Shown here one piece after another: positions 35,201 through 47,100 of a stretch of 64,000 bases of DNA. The stretch is taken from the NCBI GenBank assembly GCA_033002965.1, contig JAURVB010000740.1, positions 1-64,000 on the forward strand. Direction: 5' to 3'. The notes below the pieces were generated by a model. That model was not told where the DNA came from. It saw only the letters and a list, made by a program, of their open reading frames with translations, and made no database searches. The DNA is from Piper betle (Eukaryota > Streptophyta > Magnoliopsida > Piperales > Piperaceae). Position 1 is the stretch's first letter, and every line of letters starts with the position of its first letter. A program made the translations under genes and the position numbers.

Positions 35201-36280
35201 GTTTTTGTAACACCCCGTTTCGGCTCACCCGTGAACCGACCCGGAAATGTCACCGGCGACCGAACCGTTCGTTAATCTACTAGATTCGGTTAAGCCGACC
35301 AGGATCTACTCTCGGCGTCTCAAGATGAAGATGCAAATATGAAATGCATAAATGAGAATGATAGGGTTCTAACGCGGTCCTACATGCATGCTGTGATGTA
35401 CAAGCAAAAACAAGACAAAATAATAAATGAGAAACCAAAAGAAATATATAATATTTTATGAAAATACGATAACACATAATAATCTACCATGACATTAAAT
35501 CATTATCTCATTCATTTTTACCCGAGCCGAGTCTGAACTCCAAGGCTCCCTACTCATTCATATTCATCAGTTCGTTTCATAACAAGTAATTCATCAAGAC
35601 AAAAACATTGTAATAATCATCCACACAGCAGTAAACAACCATCATTATACATTACACGCGGCAGGTACATGTGTGCGCGGTTCCGTGCTGCTCCTCCGCA
35701 GTCCCGACAGCTTTCATCGCTCGCATTCCTCACCTACATATATATAGAAAAACCGTCAGTAACGAGTGTTACCGGCCCGGAAAATAACTAATATCAATCT
35801 GGCACAGGAGAGCAAACTCTCCTGTTGAATCAAAACCATATACTTCCTCAAGAACTCTCATCAGGGCACATACGGGAGCCGTCGCCGTCGGGCCGTCGCC
35901 CTCGGGTCGACAGCGTCCCCTATCTTTCTCATTCTCATACCTTGGCCATTTCTCTATTGCTTCTCGCATCAAATTTCATTCCTTACCGCCCTCTGCACCT
36001 TCCATATTACTCCTGGCCTTGAGCACAAAGGCCGAGCACTCTCAGGCAGTCGCCTTCAGTACCCTTTGAAACCACAAGTCTAGACATGCGCTGCAATGCA
36101 GTACCCGTAAACCTCCACACTTCTCCGGGTTTGAGGAACTCAAAGGTGGAGTTGTCCGGATCCTTCGGGAACGAAGTGGGTTCTCCCCAGCTCCAGAGCC
36201 CGCTCTTCCGGGCACACGCCCTATCTGAAGACGTGGCCGCAAGTAACCCTCATTCCATCTCTCACCGAAAACACGAAAAC

Positions 36281-36292
36281 TATATATATATA
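36281..36292 (-). promoter_or_regulatory. TATA box of the Tekay LTR (3' copy)
   Basis: An alternating TATATATATATA between AGGCC and GTTTTCGTG on the minus strand. It is conserved in position in the 5' LTR (44077-44088), and as shorter versions in the solo LTRs. Transcription would start roughly 30 bp downstream, near the GAGAGATGG motif. Confidence 0.7.
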
Positions 36293-36420
36293 GGCCTGGG
36301 TTGGGATTTATACAATAGGCCCGAAGGCATCGTGAGCTGGATCTGAAGTTCGAAAACAAACTCGAGGGATCTCATCCTCGAGGGTTATTAATCCGAAAAA
36401 GGACTGTTGGCTAAATGGCC

Positions 36421-36458
36421 CGAGTTAAGTGGGATCCGATAAAACGCCACTTAACTCG
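36421..36458. promoter_or_regulatory. Conserved U3 palindrome
   Basis: CGAGTTAAGTGG, a 14-bp spacer, then CCACTTAACTCG: a perfect 12-bp inverted repeat about 130 bp upstream of the TATA box. It recurs at 44217-44254, at 9500-9537 (family B), and with single changes at 11609-11646, 15472-15509 and 62909-62946. Conservation between LTR families suggests a protein-binding or structural role. Confidence 0.6.
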
Positions 36459-38056
36459 TCCTGCACATGATAAATCAAATAAACAATAGAGTAGCGTAAA
36501 ACAGAGAACGAGTCCTAAACGGACCTGGTAGAAGCTCCAAACGGGTCCACGCGCCTAGGCGGCGAGCTCCTACACCGTACCTACACAATCAAGCTAAAAA
36601 CTAACGCCCGCATGATGAATCACACATCCTATAGCATGCACATAATCAACCCAATCACTCATCAATCAACACACATCAATCTATATCAATTCTAGCAAGT
36701 CTACTTAGGTTAGTTTGCATTAGATCATGATTATTACTTAATAACCCTAATTAGTTTCATAACTTCTATTTTTAACACCACACAATCAAACAAATTTCAT
36801 ATTTTTATCCTTAATCAAATCTACATTTATATATATTATTATAACACACAATTCACCAATCCTAGCATGCAATTCTAATAATCAAAACTTTCAAATAATT
36901 AAATTAAAATAAATTATACCTCGCGTCGTCGAAAATCGGCGACGGCTAGGGTTTCCGTTTCGCGGCTCAAAACTCGAATTCGGCACCTAGCGGCGTCCGA
37001 AGTCCGATCAGATTGGACCGGGTGCGTTCGGCGGATGATCCGGCGAATTTCCCACGAATCCAATTTCCGACGGTTCCGGCGGTTTTCCGGCGCGTGTCGG
37101 CGGTTTTCCGGCGGATTCCGACGGTTTTCCGGCGACGATTCGGGACGGAGCAATCAGGGGGTCTATCGGCACCAGCTCGACGAGCTTGGTCCGATGGCGG
37201 TGTCAAACAGAGCAACCGAGGCCGCGATGGCCGTCGGCGGCGACGTTGAAAACGGGCGGCGGCGGCGGCGTTCTCCAATCGGGGCTCCGGCCGGCCTCGA
37301 CGGCGGTCGGGAGGATGGGGGAAATGTCGGCAACGGCGAGGGGTGGTACTGGTGGTCGCAGCGGCGGCGACGGCGGCCGAACGGCGGCGGAATCGACGGG
37401 CGGAGCGTCGCGGTTCGTGGGGCAAATCCGGCGTCGTGGCGGCGAGGCAGTGGCCGGGGTGGGTCGTGGCGGCACGGCGACTTCACGGCGGGGCGGGGCG
37501 GCGTCGATTGGCGGCAGCACGGCGTCGGCAGCGGCGGCGGCGGCGACCACAAGGGGCGGCGGCGGTGGATTGGGTTTTGGAAAAAAAAGGGTCGGGAAGA
37601 AGAAGAAGTGTTGTGCGATGGCAGTTTCGTAAATAAGTATTGACTCGATTCCTACTCGAGTCAAAATAATAACTAGTTCGTAATAAATTCTAAAAAAATC
37701 TAGAAAAATATGGAAAAATTCTATAAAATAAAACAAACACAATAACATCCAAATGACATGCTCTATAACTAATAACCCACCCGAATATCGTCAAACGCGT
37801 CCTAATTCGTTATTCGGCCTAAAACTATTCTTCGATCAAATAAAAATAACAATCAATACTGCATACCTCCATATACTTGATAACCCATTTTTTCATCATC
37901 TTTCAGGCGTTATCATCATACACTTGAGCATACATGACCCTCATTGCTCATAACTCACAGCTGGCCTCAACCCAGCTCGCGGTCCATGAAGCTGACTCGA
38001 CTCGAACCGACTGGTTCACTCCCGTAAAACTCTGACTCGAGTCACGGGTTTTACAA

Positions 38057-38068
38057 CCTTCCCTCCTT
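38057..38068 (-). other. Polypurine tract
   Basis: On the minus strand AAGGAGGGAAGG abuts the 3' LTR start, the expected position for plus-strand DNA priming. It lies about 50 bp past the polyprotein stop. Confidence 0.85.
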
Positions 38069-38119
38069 AGAAAAATTTCGTCCTCGAAATTTTAACCAAG
38101 GAAGTTTCCATCATGTTCC

Positions 38120-41100
38120 TCATCTAAATGTACGTGTTGGCGTAGTGCCTGGTCGTGAAGCTGGTTGCTCGAACAACTCCGGGTATCGCTTCCTCATCTC
38201 GTCTTCTCGTTCCCACGTAGCTTCTTCAACTCCTCGTCGGGTCCATTGCACTCGTACTAAGGGAACTTCTTTTCTTCGGAGAATCTTCACTCTTCGGTCC
38301 ACGATTTGGACTGCTTCCTCTGGGTACGTCAGGTCTGGTTGCAGCTCTACCTCTTTGAAGTTGATGACATGAGAGTTGTCAGGGTGGTACTTCTTCAACA
38401 TTGACACGTGGAAGACGTCATGCACCGCTGATAGGTGAGGAGGCAATGCTAGCCTATATGCCACTGGTCCAATGCGCTCAATCACGTCAAAGGGTCCGAT
38501 ATAGCGCGGACTGAGTTTCCCTCGCGTCCCGAATCTCGTGTTTCCCTTAGTCGGAGAGACCTTCAGGAGAACGTGATCTCCTAACGCGAAATGAACCTCA
38601 CGTCTGCGCTGGTCTGCGTAACTCTTCTGTCTATCTTGAGCTGACCTCATTCTTCTTCTAATCCTCATTACCACCTCTTGTGTCTGCTGGATCATTTCTG
38701 GCCCAACTACCACTGGTTCGCTGCCCTGCACCCAACACACTGGGGATTTGCATGGTCTGCCGTACAGTGCTTCGAACGGTGCCATTCCAATCGTGGCCTG
38801 ATAGCTGTTGTTGTAGGAGAATTCCACCAAAGGTAGGTGTTCTTCCCAACTCCCTCCGAAATCTAGGATACATGCGCGAAGCAAGTCTTCCAGGGTCTGT
38901 ATGGTTCTTTCCGTCTGTCCATCTGTTTGAGGATGGAAAGCTGTGCTGAATCTCGATTCTGTACCCATAGCTGCCTGAAAAGCCTTCCAAAATCGCGATG
39001 TGAACCTCGGATCCCTGTCTGATATGATCTCCCGTGGTACGCCGTGTAACCTGACTATCTGATCTCTGTATAGCGTAGCCAATGTGGTCAGTGGGTAATC
39101 CATCCTGATCGGTATGAAGTGTACGCTCTTTGTAAGTCGATCCACTATGACCCATATCGCATCCTTCTGTTGGCGGGTCTTAGGTAAACCAACTACAAAG
39201 TCGTAAGCTATACTCTCCCACTTCCACTCTGGGGTTTCCAAAGGTTGTAGCATTCCACCTGGACGTACGTGCTCGGCTTTCACTTGCTGGCATACCAAAC
39301 ATCTAGCCACTGTATCGTATACTTCTCTCTTCATTCCTGGCCACCAATAGGTTCGTCGGACATCGTGGTACATCTTCACTCCACCTGGGTGTACTGAGCA
39401 TCTCGACGTGTGAGCTTCATGAAGAATAGTACTTCGAAGTCCGGGATACTCTGGGACATTAGGCACGAATAGTCGGCCTCTTAATCTGACTAATCCGTCT
39501 GTATCCCTGGCCAATTCCTGATGTGTTCCGTGTTCCAACCATTGCTTCAACTGCGGATCTACCTCCTGTGCAATCCGAATCTGCTCAAGCACGCTTGGCT
39601 GAATCGTAAGTCGCGCCATCATCCCAACTAACTGTCTCTGGCTGGTAGTGTGCTCGGTCACTGACAATGCTGCTAATCCTGCGGTGTACAAGAATCTTGG
39701 CTTCCTGCTCAATGCATCGGCTACCACATTCGCCTTGCCCTCATGGTATGCTATGTCGACCTCGTAATCAGCTAACATCTCCAACCATCTCCTCTGTCTG
39801 CTATTCAGATCCTTCTGCGTGAAGATATATTTCAGACTCTGGTGATCAGTTAGAAGTCTGAAAGATGTTCCATATAGATAGTGCCTCCATATTCTGAGAG
39901 CGAATATGACTGCAGCAAGCTCTAGGTCATGAGTAGGATAGTTACGCTCATGCACCTTGAGCTGACGAGATGCATAAGCAATAACCTTATCCCTCTGCAT
40001 CAAAACACAACCTAAGCCAACCCCTGAGGCATCAGTATACACTACAAAATCCTCATGTCCCTCAGGCAATGCGAGGATAGGCGCCGAAGTCAACCTCTCC
40101 TTTAGCATCCTGAAACTCCGCTCACATTCGTCTGTCCATATGAACCGTTCCTCTTTCCTAGTCAGTCGTGTCAGAGGGGCTGCTATGGAAGAGAAATCCT
40201 GAATGAACCGTCTGTAGTATCCAGCCAATCCTAGAAAGCTTCGAACCTCTGTTGGTGTCTTCGGTTGTTCCCACTGCACTACTGCCTCTATCTTAGCTGG
40301 ATCCACTGAGATGCCTGATGCTGAGATGATGTGGCCGAGAAAATTCACCTCTGACAACCAGAAACTGCACTTCGAAAATTTCCCATACAACCTATGCTCT
40401 CTCAGTGTTTGCAACACAATCCTCAGGTGTTGCGCATGTTCTTCCTTAGATGAAGAATATACCAGTATGTCATCCACAAAGACGATCACAAACTGGTCCA
40501 AGTACTGATTGAACACTCGGTTCATCAAGTCCATAAATGTTGCTGGAGCATTGGTCAATCCAAACGGCATGACCAGAAACTCGTAGTGTCCATATCTCGT
40601 CCTGAACGCAGTCTTCGGGATGTCTTCTGCTCTAATCCTCAGTTGGTAGTATCCTGATCTCAAATCAATCTTCGAAAAGACAACTGCTAAGCTCAACTGG
40701 TCAAATAAATCATCAATACGAGGAAGAGGGTATCTGTTCTTAACCGTTGCATGGTTTAGCATCCTGTAATCTATGCATAACCGCATGCTTCCATCCTTCT
40801 TCCTCACAAATAACACCGGTGCGCCCCAAGGGGAAACGCTCGGTCTGATGAATCCTTGGTCCAACAGTGTCTGTAGCTGTTCCTTCAGTTCCTTGAGCTC
40901 CAGAGGTGCCATCCTATACGGAGCTCTCGAAATTGGGGCTGTGCCAGGCATCAACTCGATGGCAAGATCCACCTCTCTGTCTGGCGGCAATCCAGTAATC
41001 TCCTCAAGAAATACATCTGTAAATTCGCAGACCACTGGAATCTCCTCTATACTCGGCTGTTTCCCTGGTCCACTCTGCTGTGACTGCTGTTGGGGAGTTG

Positions 41101-42721
41101 GAAGTGCAAGTCTCTGCTGAGGCGCTGGGAGGGTCAACTGCTGGCTCTGGCTAGTCGGACACGTTGCAGCCCTATGTCCCGGTTGACCGCAACTGTAACA
41201 GGCCCTAGTGCCTCCTCTGCACTCTGCGGCCCTGTGTCCTGGCTGACCGCAGTTGTAACAAACCCTAGTGCCTACTCTACACTCAGCGGCTCGGTGCCCT
41301 GGCTGACCGCAGTTGTAGCATACATTTCTGCTTGCTCTGCACTCTCCCCAATGATGGCGTTGGCAACTCTGACAGACTGGGGCTCTGCTGCCCTGTACCT
41401 GGCCATCCATGGCTCTCATGGCTACTGGTGCATCTACACGTCGTCTCTGTTGTGCCCCCTGCTCTGGCTGATATGGCCTCGGATGTTGCTGTCTCTGCTC
41501 GACATCTCTACGTGGTCGTGTAGCTATTACCCGTTCTGCTTCACCTGCAGCTCTCACTACATCACCGAAGGTAGTAAACTTCCTATCCAAGTATGCCATC
41601 CGAATCTCATAATGGAGGCCTTCATAGAAGCGCTCTATTCTTCTTCCTTCAGTTGGAACCAAATCTGGTGCAAATCTCTCCAACGCTCTAAACCTCGTCT
41701 CATACTGTACTACGGTCATAGGCCCTTGCCTCAACATCTGGAACTCTCGTTCCTTCCTTCTCCTAACATCTGGTGGAAAATACTTTCCATCGAATTCCAC
41801 TCTGAATTCCTCCCAAGTGATGTCCTGAGGCTGGCGATGAGCAAATACAGAATTCTGCACCGAACTCCACCATATCCTCGCTTCGTCTTGGAATGCTCCT
41901 GTGACGACGCGCACTCTATGTTCTACGGGGCATGCCATACTATCAAACACTCCTATGGCCGACGATATCCATAGGAATGCCTCCTCAGCATCCAACTTCC
42001 CAAAGAAAGGTCGTCCGCCATTCTTCACGAACCTCTCATATTGCCACAGTTCCAAACTCCTCACGTCTACAGATCTGTTTGATCCCTCTGCTTGCTCATA
42101 ACGAGGAATCTGTGATCCCGTACCAACTGGTACACTGTCACCTCCAACTGCTCCACTCCCCCTAGCGGTCTGCCCGCTACCTGCTATCGCAGGTCCACCG
42201 ACGTCCTGTCTCATCCTTGCCTGAAGTGGGGCAACCAGAGGAGCTGTTGCGGGGGTAGCTCCCTGTTGCAGCGGTGGAGGAGGCGGCGGCGGAGGGCCCA
42301 TGGGCGCTACTGGCTCTCCTTGCGCCTCTTCTTCCACGGCTGGTCTCTTCTCTGCTCTAGCCACTGATAGAGCTATCTGTCTGAGCTCTTTCCTAAATTC
42401 CTCCTGATTCTGCTGCATTTGCATCTGAACCTCAACTAGCCTAGCTATTGCAGCATCCCTTTCCTGTCGACTACTCCCACTGCGGTGACTGTCGCGTCGA
42501 CTGTCTCGACGATGGCTCTCTGTGCGACGACTAGCTGATACCGGTACACTCATCTCTGCTGGTGGCATAGTGGTCCTAGGTCGACTGGAAGCCGTGTCGC
42601 TGTGACCACGACTAGGGCTGTCCTGCCTGGGCATGGGAGGAGATGGACTCCTGATCTGTGTCCGGCGGGTCTGTGTGACCATCCTGCTAGTAGTTCGTGC
42701 TCTAGTATACTCGCCTGTCAC
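38120..42721 (-). CDS. Gag-pol polyprotein of the Tekay element, protease absent
   Basis: An uninterrupted 1533-residue frame. In order: a gag domain (about 225-400, RIWW and YFP motifs); a CX2C-type half knuckle then three CCHC knuckles (about 450-522); reverse transcriptase with LCIDYR and the FVDD active site near 745; RNase H with TDAS near 893 and an ADALSR end near 1000; integrase with the HHCC zinc finger (about 1100-1143) and D, D, E of the catalytic core near 1171, 1234 and 1272; and a C-terminal chromodomain (about 1467-1517). Between the knuckles and RT there is only a Gln/Pro-rich linker of about 35 residues. The DTGA/DSGA aspartic protease expected there is absent, with the frame kept. 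Particle maturation would need protease from another copy. Confidence 0.94.
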   Translation of the reverse strand: MTGEYTRARTTSRMVTQTRRTQIRSPSPPMPRQDSPSRGHSDTASSRPRTTMPPAEMSVPVSASRRTESHRRDSRRDSHRSGSSRQERDAAIARLVEVQMQMQQNQEEFRKELRQIALSVARAEKRPAVEEEAQGEPVAPMGPPPPPPPPLQQGATPATAPLVAPLQARMRQDVGGPAIAGSGQTARGSGAVGGDSVPVGTGSQIPRYEQAEGSNRSVDVRSLELWQYERFVKNGGRPFFGKLDAEEAFLWISSAIGVFDSMACPVEHRVRVVTGAFQDEARIWWSSVQNSVFAHRQPQDITWEEFRVEFDGKYFPPDVRRRKEREFQMLRQGPMTVVQYETRFRALERFAPDLVPTEGRRIERFYEGLHYEIRMAYLDRKFTTFGDVVRAAGEAERVIATRPRRDVEQRQQHPRPYQPEQGAQQRRRVDAPVAMRAMDGQVQGSRAPVCQSCQRHHWGECRASRNVCYNCGQPGHRAAECRVGTRVCYNCGQPGHRAAECRGGTRACYSCGQPGHRAATCPTSQSQQLTLPAPQQRLALPTPQQQSQQSGPGKQPSIEEIPVVCEFTDVFLEEITGLPPDREVDLAIELMPGTAPISRAPYRMAPLELKELKEQLQTLLDQGFIRPSVSPWGAPVLFVRKKDGSMRLCIDYRMLNHATVKNRYPLPRIDDLFDQLSLAVVFSKIDLRSGYYQLRIRAEDIPKTAFRTRYGHYEFLVMPFGLTNAPATFMDLMNRVFNQYLDQFVIVFVDDILVYSSSKEEHAQHLRIVLQTLREHRLYGKFSKCSFWLSEVNFLGHIISASGISVDPAKIEAVVQWEQPKTPTEVRSFLGLAGYYRRFIQDFSSIAAPLTRLTRKEERFIWTDECERSFRMLKERLTSAPILALPEGHEDFVVYTDASGVGLGCVLMQRDKVIAYASRQLKVHERNYPTHDLELAAVIFALRIWRHYLYGTSFRLLTDHQSLKYIFTQKDLNSRQRRWLEMLADYEVDIAYHEGKANVVADALSRKPRFLYTAGLAALSVTEHTTSQRQLVGMMARLTIQPSVLEQIRIAQEVDPQLKQWLEHGTHQELARDTDGLVRLRGRLFVPNVPEYPGLRSTILHEAHTSRCSVHPGGVKMYHDVRRTYWWPGMKREVYDTVARCLVCQQVKAEHVRPGGMLQPLETPEWKWESIAYDFVVGLPKTRQQKDAIWVIVDRLTKSVHFIPIRMDYPLTTLATLYRDQIVRLHGVPREIISDRDPRFTSRFWKAFQAAMGTESRFSTAFHPQTDGQTERTIQTLEDLLRACILDFGGSWEEHLPLVEFSYNNSYQATIGMAPFEALYGRPCKSPVCWVQGSEPVVVGPEMIQQTQEVVMRIRRRMRSAQDRQKSYADQRRREVHFALGDHVLLKVSPTKGNTRFGTRGKLSPRYIGPFDVIERIGPVAYRLALPPHLSAVHDVFHVSMLKKYHPDNSHVINFKEVELQPDLTYPEEAVQIVDRRVKILRRKEVPLVRVQWTRRGVEEATWEREDEMRKRYPELFEQPASRPGTTPTRTFR

Positions 42722-42845
42722 AGTGCCGATTTGTAAGAAAATCTACAATGAAAACATTAAAACAGAAAAATACCTGTCGGAACAGCTCGGAGCAGCTTCG
42801 GCACACATGTAACCTGTATGCATCTACCATCCTAATCACCAAGAG

Positions 42846-43000
42846 TTAGCTCTGATACCACAACTGGTATCAGAGAAAATATGCCAAGAGTTGGCTCTGA
42901 TACCACAACTGGTATCAGAGAACATATGCCAAGAGTTGGCTCTGATACCACAACTGGTATCAGAGAACATATGCCAAGAGTTGGCTCTGATACCACAACT
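42846..43000 (-). other. Primer-binding site repeated in 45-bp steps
   Basis: On the minus strand the sequence next to the 5' LTR reads GTTGTGGTATCAGAGCC, a match to the 3' end of initiator methionine tRNA. The core recurs at 42849, 42894, 42939 and 42984 (plus-strand positions of GCTCTGATACCA), in a 45-bp tandem unit. In the three upstream copies the core pairs perfectly with a neighbouring inverse copy (CTCTGATACC, 6-nt loop, GGTATCAGAG). The LTR-adjacent copy has no such partner. Confidence 0.92.
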
Positions 43001-45855
43001 GTAACACCCCGTTTCGGCTCACCCGTGAACCGACCCGGAAATGTCACCGGCGACCGAACCGTTCGTTAATCTACTAGATTCGGTTAAGCCGACCAGGATC
43101 TACTCTCGGCGTCTCAAGATGAAGATGCAAATATGAAATGCATAAATGAGAATGATAGGGTTCTAACGCGGTCCTACATGCATGCTGTGATGTACAAGCA
43201 AAAACAAGACAAAATAATAAATGAGAAACCAAAAGAAAATATATAATATTTTATGAAAATACGATAACACATAATAATCTACCATGACATTAAATCATTA
43301 TCTCATTCATTTTTACCCGAGCCGAGTCTGAACTCCAAGGCTCCCTACTCATTCATATTCATCAGTTCGTTTCATAACAAGTAATTCATCAAGACAAAAA
43401 CATGGTAATAATCATCCACACAGCATTAAACAACCATCATTATACATTACACGCGGCAGGTACATGTGTGCGCGGTTCCGTGCTGCTCCTCCGCAGTCCC
43501 GACAGCTTTCATCGCTCGCATTCCTCACCTACATATATATAGAAAAACCGTCAGTAACGAGTGTTACCGGCCCGGAAAATAACTAATATCAATCTGGCAC
43601 AGGAGAGCAAACTCTCCTGTTGAATCAAAACCATATACTTCCTCAAGAACTCTCATCAGGGCACATACGGGAGCCGTCGCCGTCGGGCCGTCGCCCTCGG
43701 GTCGACAGCGTCCCCCTATCTTTCTCATTCTCATACCTTGGCCATTTCTCTATTGCTTCTCGCATCAAATTTCATTCCTTACCGCCCTCTGCACCTTCCA
43801 TATTACTCCTGGCCTTGAGCACAAAGGCCGAGCACTCTCAGGCAGTCGCCTTCAGTACCCTTTGAAACCACAAGTCTAGACATGCGCTGCAATGCAGTAC
43901 CCGTAAACCTCCACACTTCTCCGGGTTTGAGGAACTCAAAGGTGGAGTTGTCCGGATCCTTCGGGAACGAAGTGGGTTCTCCCCAGCTCCAGAGCCCGCT
44001 CTTCCGGGCACACGCCCTATCTGAAGACGTGGCCGCAAGTAACCCTCATTCCATCTCTCACCGAAAACACGAAAACTATATATATATAGGCCTGGGTTGG
44101 GATTTATACAATAGGCCCGAAGGCATCGTGAGCTGGATCTGAAGTTCGAAAACAAACTCGAGGGATCTCATCCTCGAGGGTTATTAATCCGAAAAAGGAC
44201 TGTTGGCTAAATGGCCCGAGTTAAGTGGGATCCGATAAAACGCCACTTAACTCGTCCTGCACATGATAAATCAAATAAACAATAGAGTAGTGTAAAACAG
44301 AGAACGAGTCCTAAACGGACCTGGTAGAAGCTCCAAACGGGTCCACGCGCCTAGGCGGCGAGCTCCTACACCGTACCTACACAATCAAGCTAAAAACTAA
44401 CGCCCGCATGATGAATCACACATCCTATAGCATGCACACACAATCAACACAATCACTCATCAACCAACACACATCAACCTATATCAATTCTAGCAAGTCT
44501 ACTTAGGTTAGTTTACATTAGATCATGATTATTACTTAATAACCCTAATTAGTTTCATAACTTCTATTTTTAACACCACACAATTCCACAAATTTCATAT
44601 TTTATTCTAAATCAAATCCACATTTATATAAGTAATTACAATGCACAATTCATCAATCATAGCATGCAAATTCTAATAATCAATACTTTCAAATAATTAA
44701 GTTAAAATAAATTATACCTCGCGTCGTCGAAAATCGGCGACGGCTAGGGTTTCCGTTTCGCGGCTCGAAACTCGAATTCGGCACCTAGCGGCGTCCGAAG
44801 TCCGATCAGATTGGACCGGGTGCGTTCGGCGGATGATCCGGCGAACTTCCCTCGAATCCAATTTTCCGGCGGTTCCGGCGGTTTTCCGGCGAGTATCGGC
44901 GGTTTTCCGGCGGATTCCGACGGTTTTCCGGCGACGATTCGGGACGGAGCAATCAAGGGGTCTATCGGCACCAGCTCGACGAGCTTGGTCCGATGGCGGT
45001 GTCAAACAGAGCAACCGAGGCCGCGATGGCCGTCGGCGGCGACGTTGAAAACGGGCGGCGGCGGCGGCGTTCTCCAATCGGGGCTCCGGCCGGCCTCGAC
45101 GGCGGTCGGGAGGATGGGGGAAATGTCGGCAACGGCGAGGGGTGGTACTGGTGGTCGTAGCGGCGGCGACGGCGGCCGAACGGCGGCGGAATCGACGGGC
45201 GGAGCGTCGCGGTTCGTGGGGCAAATCCGGCGTCGTGGCGGCGAGGCAGTGGCCGGGGTGGGTCGTGGCGGCACGGCGACTTCACGGCGGGGCGGGGCGG
45301 CGTCGATTGGCGGCAGCACGGCGTCGGCAGCGGCGGCGGCGGCGACCACAAGGGGCGGCGGCGAGGGTTTGGGTTTTGGAAAAAAAAAGGTCGGGGAAGA
45401 AGAAGAAGTGTTGTAGTGGCAGTTTCGTAAATAAGTATTGACTCGATTCCTACTCGAGTCAAAATAATAACTGGTTCGTAATAAATTCTAAAAAAAATCT
45501 AGAAAAATATGGAAAAATTCTATAAAATAAAACAAACACAATAACATCCAAATGACATGCTCTATAACTAATAACCCACCCGAATATCGTCAAACGCGTC
45601 CTAATTCGTTATTCGGCCTAAAATTATTCTTCGATCAAATAAAAATAACAATCAATACTGCATACCTCCATATACTTGATAACCCATTTTTTTCATCATC
45701 TTTCAGGCGTTATCATCATACACTTGAGCATACATGACCCTCATTGCTCATAACTCACAGCTGGCCTCAACCCAGCTCGCGGTCCATGAAGCTGACTCGA
45801 CTCGAACCGACTGGCTCACTCCCGTAAAACTCTGACTCGAGTCACGGGTTTTACA
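43000..45855 (-). repeat. 5' LTR of the Tekay element (2856 bp)
   Basis: Nearly identical to the LTR at 35206..38055 through the first 1.4 kb and the GC-rich block. A cluster of differences at 44430-44700 faces 36640-36900. It holds the promoter driving the element: TATA at 44077-44088 and palindrome at 44217-44254. It is followed by the TSD GTTTT at 45856-45860. Confidence 0.96.
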
Positions 45856-45865
45856 GTTTTCCACT

Positions 45866-46195
45866 CTGTTTTCTGCTTTTCCTCTGGTCGGATGGGTCTC
45901 TTCGTGGCTTTTCTCCGGCGACTGCAATGGCGAACACCGGCGAAGCTCACTTTGGGTTTCGAGACCACTCCTCCGTCTTCACATTTCACTCCACTTTGGG
46001 GCCGGTAACTACCGGACGTGGTCGGAAAACGGTGGTGAAATCTGGCTTTTGCTGCTGTTACTGCTCTGTTTTCTATCTTTTCCTCTGGTCGGATGGGTCT
46101 CTTCGTGGCTTTTCTCCGGCGACTGCAATGGCGAACACCGGCGAAGCTCACTTTGGGTTTCGAGACCACTCCTCCGTCTTCACATTTCACTCCAC
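45866..46195. repeat. 128-bp direct repeat in the hAT-like element
   Basis: About 45867-45994 and 46068-46195 are near-identical, offset by 201 bp (start CTGTTTTCT, end CATTTCACTCCAC). A 73-bp non-repeated spacer lies between. The Tekay element inserted just left of the first copy. Confidence 0.85.
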
Positions 46196-47100
46196 GGCGG
46201 CGCTGGGAACGGCCGTCACTGATCGAAAAGAACCAGCGAAATCTTCTCTTCGTTGCTTTGTTTTCCGCCTTCTCCCTCCCTTTTCTGGTGGGGTGCTTCG
46301 CGGCGATTTCCCAGCGATGACAGGAGTCTCCGGCGGCAAGTCCTCGAGGCGTTGTGTAGGGGGCTCTTCAAGCTTCACGCCTGTGGTCTCGGACTGGTCC
46401 AATACGGCTAATGTTGCCCAAAAAATTGGACGTTGAACCTGCAAAACAGAGATGCTATCTTCTTCTTCTTCATTGCCGGCGGGTTTGGGCACAGCTTTGG
46501 TTGGCGGCTTGGCTTTGAGGAAAGTGAGGGAACACTGGAAATGGAGAGAGGTCTTGGACGGACATTGGCGTTGGAGACCTTGCTTCACCGGTCTTCTCCT
46601 CTTCTCATGGCGATGGCGACAATTTTACAGCAATCTTTATTCCGGCATGTGCAACAGCAACAAGGTAGGTTTAATCTTCAAGGCTATGGAAATGTTCTCT
46701 TTGGCAATGCTTCACAGAAAAGATGGCGGTGTGGTTGGCCAGGGGGTCGCCGGAGATAAATCTCTGGCGAGAGGCTCTTCCCCTGTTCTTTCTTCTATTT
46801 CTCTTCTTTTCAACGTACGAGCCCCCCTTCCCAATACGTCGGGTTTTGTCTTTTATAGACTTTTCCACGCTTCTTCTGTTTCGAGATTACGGGCGTGGGA
46901 TTATAAACCGTGAGGATTTTCTACCCAAATTCTCTCCTTCAGTTTCTAATGACGGAGACTTTTTCTCTTGTAATCTCCTATGACAGTTTTAGAATAACAT
47001 GGACCAATTCTTCAGAAATAATACACGTGGCCGGATAAATACGCGCAAACAATTATATATGACCGATTAAATTAATTTAGACTGATTCAACTGAACCAAT
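46196..47100. other. Interior of the hAT-like element, right of the Tekay insertion
   Basis: Moderately GC-rich, with several overlapping ORFs (46187-46913) on both strands but no conserved motif or consistent splice signals. It may be a captured gene fragment; no source was recognised. Confidence 0.4.

Larger units (their letters stand above)
35206..38055 (-). repeat. 3' LTR of the Tekay element (2850 bp)
   Basis: Bounded by TGTAACACC at 35206 and TTTTACA at 38055 on the plus strand. In element sense it has U3 (38055 down to about 36290), the TATA box at 36281-36292 and R/U5 down to 35206. U3 contains a GC-rich block (36950-37600) with compositional ORFs on both strands, the palindrome CGAGTTAAGTGG/CCACTTAACTCG (36421-36458) and the inverted pair CTCGAGG/CCTCGAG (36361-36382). 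Confidence 0.96.
35206..45855 (-). mobile_element. Complete Ty3/gypsy chromovirus, Tekay/Del clade
   Basis: A 10,650-bp LTR retrotransposon on the minus strand. Its two LTRs (43000..45855 is 5', 35206..38055 is 3') begin and end TGTAAAACCC...GTGTTACA in element sense. A perfect 5-bp TSD GTTTT lies at 35201-35205 and 45856-45860. The primer-binding site follows the 5' LTR at once and matches initiator methionine tRNA. The polypurine tract is AAGGAGGGAAGG (minus strand, 38057-38068). A single long frame (38120..42721) encodes gag, RT, RNase H, integrase and a chromodomain. High LTR identity outside one patch and the open frame indicate a fairly recent insertion. The missing protease suggests dependence on relatives. 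Confidence 0.96.

Noticed and set aside
36967..37748. ORFs of 150-200 aa on both strands, repeated at 44712-45462
   Set aside because: GC-rich U3 of the Tekay LTRs. Frames are interrupted differently in the two LTRs, and no protein motifs occur.
38658..39155. 165-aa minus-strand ORF
   Set aside because: Alternative frame within the integrase coding region.
41090..41974. 294-aa plus-strand ORF
   Set aside because: Antisense shadow of the gag knuckle region of the polyprotein.
42832..43069. Repeat-peptide ORFs on both strands next to the 5' LTR
   Set aside because: Produced by the 45-bp primer-site array, whose period is a multiple of three.
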